A program made the position numbers and the translations under genes. From Rhodoferax sp. (GTDB lineage: Bacteria > Pseudomonadota > Gammaproteobacteria > Burkholderiales > Burkholderiaceae), in contig JAQGNA010000475.1 in NCBI GenBank assembly GCA_028292075.1, forward strand, positions 1-15,415: a stretch of 15,415 nucleotides of DNA. Direction: 5' to 3'. Below the pieces are notes generated by a model. It was not told where the DNA came from, ran no database searches, and saw nothing but the letters and a program-made list of their open reading frames with translations. Position 1 is the stretch's first letter. The number at the start of each line of letters is the position of its first letter. Positions 1 through 6,310 of the stretch are shown in pieces.

Positions 1-1066
1 TGGCAAAGTCCATCTGCGCCGGCGAGTCGAACGTCTGCCGCGGGATGTGCAGCGTGGCCACCGGCACCCGCGGCGACAGGCGTTCGGGCCATAGCACCCC
101 GGCGTTCTCGATCGGCATCAGATGTGGGTCGGTCTGCAGCTGAACGCGCAGTTGCAGTGCCACGTCGCCGTTGCCGAGCGCGGCGACCATGGCTTGGCGC
201 AGGTAGTCGTCGGGTGGGCGGCGCGGCAGGCGCGGGATCGGGGTGCGGCGCAGGTCGGTCGGCCAGAACGAATACTGCATGGCCTGGCCCTCGCCCATCA
301 GGTAGGGCACGCAGCTGAAGTACGGCGCCTCGAAAGGGCTGGTCTGCGTCTTGATCCACAGGCCCTGCATCACCAGGTCGAGCAAATGCGGCCGGGTGAA
401 GTTCAGGAAGTGAAAGAGCGAGGCGTTCTGCAGGCTGTGCGCCTGCAGATGGGCATTGGCCTTGACGTCCGGTGTGACGAAGGTCGGTGGCGAAACGCCG
501 AACAGGTCCTGCGTTCCCTTCTCCTCGTCCATCAGCTTCGGGCCCGGCACGTCCATGAGCTTCACGCCGATGCTCATGAAGCCGACGTCGTCGATGTCCG
601 GCGTGACATAGGGCCCCGGCCCCGAGAAGCGCACCCAGGCCGGAAAGATGCGCGGCCTGGCGAAAATGCCGCGCCGCAGCGGCTCGGGCAGGCCGTCGTG
701 CACGCGCAGTTCGGCGCGGACGATGCCCTGCGTCTTGGTGTTGCCGCCGCGCTCGAAGCCGCCCGGTTTCCACAGGCCCCGCATCTGCTGCTCGAAGGTG
801 GCGACGATGCTGTCGACGAAGGCTTCCTCGCCCGGCAGCAGGCGCTCCTCCGCGAGTTTCAGGCCTTCGTCGCTGCGCTGCGCGTTGATGAGGTGGGTGG
901 TGAGCCGGGTCAACGGATCGCGCAGCACGGCGTCGAACGCCGGGCGGATGAAGGGGTCGATGCGGCGCTCGAGCTGGACCAGCGCCAGCGAGGTGTCGGA
1001 GACCCAGTTCATCAGCGCCGAGCCGGTGTTGGCGCGGGGCACGGGGCGGCTGGTGTTCGAGTCCAT
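1..1066 (-). CDS. Catalase-like haem protein, 3' end outside window
   Basis: The frame opens at ATG 1066-1064 and stays open for 355 codons to the window edge, so the C-terminus is missing. AGGAG (1073-1077) lies 6 nt upstream of the ATG and supports this start. Visible catalase-superfamily features are FPAWVRFSGPGP (about residues 141-152; VRFS is a catalase hallmark), D..DVGFMSIGVKL (about 157-170), an LFGVSPPTF segment (about 188-196) and a DSPAQMDF segment close to the window edge. The canonical catalase active-site segment, with His in a VHAKG-like context, is not visible. The aligned stretch reads RVHDGLPEPLRRGIF (about 121-135), with His123 as a candidate. Catalase-related proteins include minicatalases, peroxidases and allene oxide synthases acting on fatty-acid hydroperoxides, so disproportionation of H2O2 should not be assumed. 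No signal peptide is seen, so it is probably cytoplasmic. It is the last visible gene of the redox operon, 45 bp after the DyP gene. Family membership is fairly sure; activity is inference. Confidence 0.82.
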   Translation of the reverse strand, partial: MDSNTSRPVPRANTGSALMNWVSDTSLALVQLERRIDPFIRPAFDAVLRDPLTRLTTHLINAQRSDEGLKLAEERLLPGEEAFVDSIVATFEQQMRGLWKPGGFERGGNTKTQGIVRAELRVHDGLPEPLRRGIFARPRIFPAWVRFSGPGPYVTPDIDDVGFMSIGVKLMDVPGPKLMDEEKGTQDLFGVSPPTFVTPDVKANAHLQAHSLQNASLFHFLNFTRPHLLDLVMQGLWIKTQTSPFEAPYFSCVPYLMGEGQAMQYSFWPTDLRRTPIPRLPRRPPDDYLRQAMVAALGNGDVALQLRVQLQTDPHLMPIENAGVLWPERLSPRVPVATLHIPRQTFDSPAQMDFA

Positions 1067-1072
1067 GGTCGG

Positions 1073-1077
1073 CTCCT
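1073..1077 (-). promoter_or_regulatory. Ribosome binding site of the catalase-like gene
   Basis: AGGAG read on the minus strand, 6 nt before the ATG at 1066. It is the best Shine-Dalgarno inside the operon and gives the catalase-like gene independent initiation after the 45-bp gap. Confidence 0.6.
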
Positions 1078-1111
1078 GTAGGGGAAGTGAAAGCGGCTGC
1101 CCGTGCGGCGG

Positions 1112-2632
1112 TCAGCGCACCTGGGCCAGATAGCGCAGCGCCCGGATGCCGGGCATGAAGAAATAAGCGCCGCCCCGCAGCGTGACGAACTGCGGCAAGC
1201 CGCACAGGCGCTGGTCGGCACCGAGCGCTTGCGGGACGGAAAAGGTGTCGGACTTCAAGCCGTCGGGCGTGACCTCCCTGGTGCCGAGCAGCGGGTCGCT
1301 CTCGCCGCGCAGGCCGTTGAAACGCGTGCTCGCCAGCCAGGCGCCCTGCACGAATTCGAACTGCCGCGCGATGCTGGCGTTCAGGCAGACGAAGAACAGG
1401 CCGGTCTCGTCGGCCGCGGCATCGCCATGCAGCGCCTCGTCCGGGGTAAGCGGCCGGCCGTATTCGCGCCCACGCCGCAGCAGGCGGTGGAATCGGGTGG
1501 AGGCCACGAGGTCGCGGTCGAGTGCCTCGCGGTCGAAGCCCAGGGTGCGCTGCAGCCAAGACAACGGCGCAGGCAGACCCGGCCGCCCGGAAGACCCGGG
1601 CGGGGGCAGGTCGGCACTGCGCGGGTTGGCGCGGCGCACATGCGCGCCCAGCGGACAGCGCAGGCCGCGCGGGTCGCCGTTGAAGTCGAAGTCGTTCAGG
1701 TCGACCGCGCCGCTCTCGGGTGGGGGGTGCGGGCCCTGCGCCAGCGGCGTGCCGTCGCGCTGACGGCCGACCATGCGCGCGGCCAGCGCCTCGCGCGCCT
1801 GCGGGTCGCCGCCGGCCTCGCGGTCCAGCCATTGCCAGAAGCCGGCCACGTCCTGCTGCAACTGGCGCAGCACCAGGTAGCTGCCGTTCCGGCCGAGGTC
1901 GGCCATGGCGGGCTGGTCTTCGGCACGCGGCAGCAGGCCGAGGCGGTCGCGTTCTTCGGAGAGCAGCGGACGGTCGGTCCAGCCGCCGTACTCGTTCGGA
2001 TATCCCAGCAGGAACTCGCCCAGGCAGGCGAGCGGCTGGCAGGCTGCCTGTTCCGTGTCCACCGCCGGCCGTTCGCGGGCCCAATCGAGCTCCGGCTGGG
2101 AAATGCCGTCGGCAAAGCCGAAATGCTCCACGCCCCGCAGCCTGCCGCAAGGCCAGCGGGCCAGCAGGCTGAAGGCCCGGGCGCAGCCGGCTTCGACCGC
2201 GGCCTGGTGTGCCGCCAGCTGCCCTGGCAGCGCGTACAGCATCAGCAGCACATGGGGTGCGGTGTGGCCGGTGCCCCAGCGCCATTCGGCGGGCGCGTTG
2301 GCCCCAACGTCGCCCAGGCGGCGGGAACGGCCCGGGTCGCCGGCCATGCCGTCCACGAATTCGGCCGAGAAGCGCGCAGTGATGTCGTGCGGCACACCCA
2401 GTGCGGCGAGCCCATCGCAGGTCAGCGCCAACTGGAGCACGGTGGCCGGCAGCGGCTCGGTGGTGGCGGCGCTGTTCACCGGCACGGCCGCCAGCCAGGC
2501 CCGGGCGGCCTCGCGGTCGGCCACGCGCAGCAGCAGGAACACGGCTTCCACATGGTGCTTGTAGCCAAAGCGCAGCAGGCCCTGGACGTCGTCCAGCGCG
2601 ACCGAGGCATGTGCCGGGAATGGCGGGGTCAT
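1112..2632 (-). CDS. DyP-type (dye-decolorizing) haem peroxidase
   Basis: This 506-residue haem peroxidase would oxidise organic substrates with H2O2. The family hallmark GXXDG is present as GFADG (172-176) followed by ISQP, with Asp175 as the catalytic acid. The haem-ligand region reads CPLGAHVRRANPR (326-338), making His331 the likely proximal ligand, and LLRRG (384-388) supplies the distal arginine (Arg386 or Arg387). These are the three diagnostic sites of the family. The His-to-Arg spacing is longer than in EfeB-type enzymes, and the protein is longer than compact bacterial DyPs (roughly 300-450 residues). There is no Tat or Sec signal, so it is probably cytoplasmic or bound to a partner. 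ATG 2632 overlaps the upstream stop as ATGA and has no clear Shine-Dalgarno, which suggests translational coupling to the membrane protein. The same frame continues open upstream to 3673, but that extension lies inside the neighbouring gene. I did not assign a DyP subclass. Confidence 0.93.
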   Translation of the reverse strand: MTPPFPAHASVALDDVQGLLRFGYKHHVEAVFLLLRVADREAARAWLAAVPVNSAATTEPLPATVLQLALTCDGLAALGVPHDITARFSAEFVDGMAGDPGRSRRLGDVGANAPAEWRWGTGHTAPHVLLMLYALPGQLAAHQAAVEAGCARAFSLLARWPCGRLRGVEHFGFADGISQPELDWARERPAVDTEQAACQPLACLGEFLLGYPNEYGGWTDRPLLSEERDRLGLLPRAEDQPAMADLGRNGSYLVLRQLQQDVAGFWQWLDREAGGDPQAREALAARMVGRQRDGTPLAQGPHPPPESGAVDLNDFDFNGDPRGLRCPLGAHVRRANPRSADLPPPGSSGRPGLPAPLSWLQRTLGFDREALDRDLVASTRFHRLLRRGREYGRPLTPDEALHGDAAADETGLFFVCLNASIARQFEFVQGAWLASTRFNGLRGESDPLLGTREVTPDGLKSDTFSVPQALGADQRLCGLPQFVTLRGGAYFFMPGIRALRYLAQVR

Positions 2633-3927
2633 GGCAGCGCCAGCCAGGCCAGGGCCTCGGCGTCCGTCATGCGCGGGCGTTCCAGGCCCTCGCGGATACG
2701 CTGGTTGCGGCCCAGGTCGGCGAGGGTCAGGCCCGGGTAGGCCTTGTACCAGACCTGGGTCGGCACCTGGTGACGGCGCTGGTAGTACTTGAAGGCCTGC
2801 TCGTGACGGGCGCCGCCGAACAGCAGCCAGCGCGTGCGCGGCCAGCCGATGCCGTTGCTGAACACCAGGTTCAGGCCCCAGGCCACCTTGTTGATGAAGT
2901 CGTCCATGTAGCTCTGATGGCTGCCGTCGTAGTTGCTGGTGAAGACGACCCGCGTCTTGCCGTTCAGGAAAGCCCAGCGCGCGAAGTGGATCGTCTGCAC
3001 GCGGCCCAGATGTCCACGGGTGAAGACATGGCGGCAGGCATAAGCAATGGCCACCAGCAGCCCGGTCAGCAGCCAGCGCCGGAACACGCCAGGCTTCACC
3101 GGGCCAAGCGCGGTGTACTGGTTGCTGACGTCCTCGTCCTCGAGCGCCTGCAGTGCCTGCAGGGCATCGGGCTCGGGCCGCGGCGCGATCTCGGGGTCGG
3201 TGCGCTCCAGCCGGCGCAGTTGCCAGGCGATGAACGGCGCGAGCGCCAGCAGAAATGGCAGCAGCGCGAGCGCGGCGAGCGGCACGCCGACCAGGTGCAG
3301 GCATTGCCGCATGCGCCAGCCCGCCGGCGTGGGCGCGGCCGGCGTCAGCCGCAGCCGCCCGGCCGCCACCTCCGCATCGACGAAGCGGCGCATCGCCTGC
3401 CGCACGGCTTCGGCCTCGCCGAGGGACCGCAGCGCAGTGCGCGGCACCACCGCGGCCACGGCCTGGCGCAGCGCCTCTTCCTCGCGAACCTGTACCACCG
3501 TGCGGCCGACCCAGTGGACGTAGAGGGCGGCCAGCGGGCGGTCGTGCCGCTGCAGCCAGTCCAGCAGGTCGGCATCCGGATCGAAGTCCTCGCAGTGGCG
3601 GAAGATGCGGCGCAGCCCTTCGTGCGCCACCGCCGCAATCTCGGCCAGCAGCGCAGGCCCCGGCCCGTCGCAATCGCCCATGAAAGCCAGGTAAAGCGGC
3701 AGGTTCGGCGCCGGCCGCCCGTAGGCCTGCAGGTCCGCCTGCAGCGCATCGTCGAGCAAGACCAGCCGCGCAAAGTGCAGCCGCTCGAACCGCCCGAACG
3801 GCACGATCTCGTTTGCCGGATCCGCCATGCCGGGCTCGCGGTTCATGGCGTTCAGCAACAGCCGGAGCCCCGGCTCCTGCCCCGGCCCGACGCGCGCCAC
3901 CACCATGAAGTGCGATTGCGGAGTCAT
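2629..3927 (-). CDS. Two-TM membrane protein with duplicated HFAR domains, function unknown
   Basis: A 432-residue protein I cannot name. Counting from the GTG at 3930 (one more than from the ATG), hydrophobic segments lie at about 210-236 and 286-303, splitting it into an N-terminal soluble domain (about 1-208), a short acidic loop and a C-terminal soluble domain (about 305-433). Both soluble domains carry the same motif: LHFARLVLLDD (51-61) then YLAFMGDCDGPGPALL, and IHFARWAFLNG (314-324) then VVFTSNYDGSHQSYM. This looks like an internal duplication of an alpha/beta domain, perhaps the ferredoxin-like fold seen in DyP peroxidases, but that fold is inference. Both domains should face the same side of the membrane; charges flanking the helices do not decide which. 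ATG 3927 is preferred; an in-frame GTG at 3930 directly precedes it. The stop overlaps the DyP start by ATGA, suggesting coupled synthesis and perhaps a physical partnership with the peroxidase. Confidence 0.85.
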   Translation of the reverse strand: MTPQSHFMVVARVGPGQEPGLRLLLNAMNREPGMADPANEIVPFGRFERLHFARLVLLDDALQADLQAYGRPAPNLPLYLAFMGDCDGPGPALLAEIAAVAHEGLRRIFRHCEDFDPDADLLDWLQRHDRPLAALYVHWVGRTVVQVREEEALRQAVAAVVPRTALRSLGEAEAVRQAMRRFVDAEVAAGRLRLTPAAPTPAGWRMRQCLHLVGVPLAALALLPFLLALAPFIAWQLRRLERTDPEIAPRPEPDALQALQALEDEDVSNQYTALGPVKPGVFRRWLLTGLLVAIAYACRHVFTRGHLGRVQTIHFARWAFLNGKTRVVFTSNYDGSHQSYMDDFINKVAWGLNLVFSNGIGWPRTRWLLFGGARHEQAFKYYQRRHQVPTQVWYKAYPGLTLADLGRNQRIREGLERPRMTDAEALAWLALP

Positions 3928-3943
3928 CACTCGTCGGGCTGGC

Positions 3944-4375
3944 TCAAAACTGCAGGCTGAAGTCGATCAGCCGCTGCTTGCCCCAATACACCTTGCCGAG
4001 GTAGAACCCCGGTCCGATCAGCCGGATTTCGTCGCGCACCCAATGCGCCACCAGCGAGGTTTCCGAGTAGTCGAGCACGATGCATTCGAGCCCGTCGAGC
4101 CAGCTCTTGTCCTTGTACACGCGGGCGATGATGGCCTCGAAGCCGAAGGCCAGCAGCTTGTTCTTGAGCACGCCTTTCTCGGCGTCGAACACTTTTCCCT
4201 GCCAGCCGAAGTGGTTGATGATGTCGGCGATGCTCTCCGAATACCGCGTGCCCGGCGCGATGATCGCCGTGCCCTTGGCGGGGCCGTTCGGTATGTCGCC
4301 CGCCGGGCTCTGGCGGAAGAGGTCGTCGAGCTGGGGCTGGGTCATCGCCAGCAGTCGGGGTACGTCGTAGGCCAT
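3944..4375 (-). CDS. Small conserved-looking protein of unknown function
   Basis: A 143-residue soluble protein with no signal peptide or membrane segment. I do not recognise a named family. It contains GPAKGTAIIAPGT (about 31-43), INHFGWQGKVFD (about 53-64) and a C-terminal run of alternating hydrophobic residues including LDYSETSLVAHW, PGFYLGKVYWGK and LIDFSLQF. The strand-rich ending and the repeated G-K-V-F/Y pattern suggest a small beta-barrel of lipocalin-like type that might bind a hydrophobic ligand, but this is inference. The ATG at 4375 is chosen because AGGAG (4385-4389) lies 9 nt upstream. An in-frame ATG at 4399 would add eight residues and overlap the GMC stop by ATGA, but it has no Shine-Dalgarno. 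The next gene starts 16 bp downstream. Its place in the middle of the redox operon suggests an accessory role for the oxidase or peroxidase. Confidence 0.85.
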   Translation of the reverse strand: MAYDVPRLLAMTQPQLDDLFRQSPAGDIPNGPAKGTAIIAPGTRYSESIADIINHFGWQGKVFDAEKGVLKNKLLAFGFEAIIARVYKDKSWLDGLECIVLDYSETSLVAHWVRDEIRLIGPGFYLGKVYWGKQRLIDFSLQF

Positions 4376-4384
4376 GGTCGTCGT

Positions 4385-4389
4385 CTCCT
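4385..4389 (-). promoter_or_regulatory. Ribosome binding site deciding the start of the 143-residue gene
   Basis: AGGAG on the minus strand, 9 nt before ATG 4375 and downstream of the alternative ATG 4399. The sequence upstream of 4399 shows no purine-rich site, so this element favours the shorter protein. Confidence 0.55.
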
Positions 4390-4395
4390 GGTGCG

Positions 4396-6297
4396 TCATC
4401 GGACGGCCGGCGCGGCCGCCGTGGCCGCACCGGTGGAAGCGGCCGTCCGCAGGATCGCGTCGGCCGCCTTTTCGCCCACCATGTACACGGCGCAGGCGAT
4501 GAAAAAACCGGGAATGCGCGGGAACACCGAGGCGTCGACCACCCGCAGCCCACGCGTGCCGTGCACGGTGAAGTCGCTGTCCACGACCCCGCCCAGCGCC
4601 ACCGGCCCGATCGGGCAGGAGCAGGAGGCATGGTGGCCCCAGGCCGTGGCGCGCACATGTTCGGCCAGGGCCTCATCGGACTGCTTGTCAGCGCCTGGTG
4701 ACAATTCTTCGGCGATGGCGCCGCTGGCCAGCAGCGGCGCGGTCAGGCGGCGCACGAAGCGGATGGCGTCGACCACGGCCCGCAGATCGCGGCCGGCCTG
4801 GTCGTCGCCTTCGTCGAAGTAGCGGAAGTTGACCAGCGGCATGTCGCGCGGATCGGCCGACCTCAGCCGGACCGTGCCGGCGCGGTTCACCGTGTGCGCC
4901 TTGAGCACGGCCCAGGTCATGCGGTCGGGCTGGTCGCGCACCACCTTGGAAAAGCCGGGTGCATAGCCGTCGAACTGCGCCGGCAGCGCCATGCAGAAGA
5001 TGTCAGGCTCCGGTTGGTCGGGCCCGGATCGGCGCACCACGCCGAGTGCGGCGCCGCTCGAGGCGTAGAGCCCGGCGCCGGTGGTGTTCCAGCGTTGCCA
5101 GAGCGGATCGCCGCGGGCAAAGCGTCCGCCTTGCAGGACCGTCCACGGGCGGCGCATGCGGTGGGTGACGGCCACCTCGTAGCGGTCCTGCAGGTTGGCG
5201 CCGACCCCGGGCAGATCGACCCGCTGGCGAATGGCATGGGTGTGCATCGCCGCCGCCGGGCCGATGCCCGAAAGCAGCAGCAGCTGCGGTGTGTTGAACG
5301 CGCCGCCGCACAGGATCACCTCGCGGCAGGCGTGGGCCTCGCGGCGGATGCCTTGCGCCGGGTTGACGGACGCGTGGGCGCGGTAGAGGCGCGGGCCCTT
5401 CAGGTATTCGACGCCGCAGGCCGCGCCGGTGGCGTCGAACAGCACGCGGGTGGCCAGCGCGTCCGTTTCGATGTGCAGGCGGTCCGGGTGACGGCGGGCC
5501 ACGTCGAGCAGGCGCTCGCGGGTGCCGGTGCGGCGGGCATGGGCGGTGGAAAGGGGGAGGTAGCACAGTCCTTCGAAGCTGCCGCCGCCCCAGGGCCGCG
5601 CATTCGGGTCGCCGGCGCCGCCGCGCAGCCAGCGCAGCGCGCTCGCGAGCGGGTTCGGGAGGCCGGCGGTAAAGGCCTTGGCCGAGGCGGTCACCAGGCG
5701 CAGCAGCTGCTCGTCGCCAAGGGCGTCGGTTTGCAGCCGGCGCTCGGTGCGCAGCCAGCCGTCCCAGCCGTGGCCGCTGCCGCCGATGCCGAGCCGGCGC
5801 AAGCCGCGCCAGGCCGGCCGGTGCTGGCAGTCCTCGACCTTCTCGAAGTAGCGCTGCATGGCGGACGCGCGCCAGCTCGCGTCGCCGGTGAGTTCGGCGA
5901 TGCGGTTCCAGTCGGCGTCGTGCGGGCGCATGAAGATCATGGCGTTGTGCGCGGTGCAGCCGCCGAGAGTGGCCGCGCGCGGGTAGAGCACGCCGCCGCG
6001 GGCCGGGTCGTATTTCGGGTCGCGGGCCTGGCGTTTCTCGTCGCCGTAGTGGCGCACCCGGAAGTCCCAGCGCATGGCGTCGTTCTCGCAGGCGAAGGTG
6101 TGGAAGCCGGGCACGTCGTAGTCGTCGGGCATGCGTTCGTTGCCGGGCGCGTTGCGGGCGTCGTTGCCGGCCTCGAGCACGCAGACGCGCATGCCGGCTT
6201 CGGCAAGCCGCGCGGCCAGGGTGCCGCCGCCGGCACCGGTGCCGACGACGAGGTAGTCCCATGGCCTGGCTTGGACATCGCTTGAGGCGTCGGCCAT
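4396..6297 (-). CDS. GMC-family FAD-dependent oxidoreductase
   Basis: This 633-residue flavoprotein belongs to the glucose-methanol-choline family, which oxidises alcohols to aldehydes or ketones and passes electrons to O2 (making H2O2) or to another acceptor. The N-terminal Rossmann fold shows VVGTGAGGG (17-25; GXGXXG) and LEAG (41-44), with Glu42 expected to bind the FAD ribose. The family segment GGCTAHNAMIFMRP lies further in. The C-terminal part has WGHHASCSCPIGP, with His555 or His556 in the catalytic-base position, then GLRVVDASVFPRIPG (583-597) and GEKAADAI. The residues aligning with the usual Asn/His of the catalytic pair are Phe599 and Ala601, so chemistry may differ from choline oxidase. 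No Tat or Sec signal precedes the Rossmann fold, so it appears cytoplasmic. It starts 13 bp after the cytochrome gene without a strong Shine-Dalgarno. Substrate is unknown; family assignment is secure. Confidence 0.94.
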   Translation of the reverse strand: MADASSDVQARPWDYLVVGTGAGGGTLAARLAEAGMRVCVLEAGNDARNAPGNERMPDDYDVPGFHTFACENDAMRWDFRVRHYGDEKRQARDPKYDPARGGVLYPRAATLGGCTAHNAMIFMRPHDADWNRIAELTGDASWRASAMQRYFEKVEDCQHRPAWRGLRRLGIGGSGHGWDGWLRTERRLQTDALGDEQLLRLVTASAKAFTAGLPNPLASALRWLRGGAGDPNARPWGGGSFEGLCYLPLSTAHARRTGTRERLLDVARRHPDRLHIETDALATRVLFDATGAACGVEYLKGPRLYRAHASVNPAQGIRREAHACREVILCGGAFNTPQLLLLSGIGPAAAMHTHAIRQRVDLPGVGANLQDRYEVAVTHRMRRPWTVLQGGRFARGDPLWQRWNTTGAGLYASSGAALGVVRRSGPDQPEPDIFCMALPAQFDGYAPGFSKVVRDQPDRMTWAVLKAHTVNRAGTVRLRSADPRDMPLVNFRYFDEGDDQAGRDLRAVVDAIRFVRRLTAPLLASGAIAEELSPGADKQSDEALAEHVRATAWGHHASCSCPIGPVALGGVVDSDFTVHGTRGLRVVDASVFPRIPGFFIACAVYMVGEKAADAILRTAASTGAATAAAPAVR

Positions 6298-6310
6298 GAA
6301 GCTGCGGCGC

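Noticed and set aside
2633..3673. Upstream extension of the DyP reading frame
   Set aside because: It runs through the membrane protein gene in another frame with Arg/Ala-rich text; the ATGA-coupled start at 2632 is far more plausible.
1103..3960. Long plus-strand open frames opposite the DyP and membrane protein genes
   Set aside because: No domain or ribosome site; the minus-strand products have family motifs and coupled starts.
4894..6285. Plus-strand open frame of 463 codons opposite the GMC gene
   Set aside because: Antisense shadow rich in Ala, Gly, Val, Arg and His, with no motif; the GMC gene explains the region.
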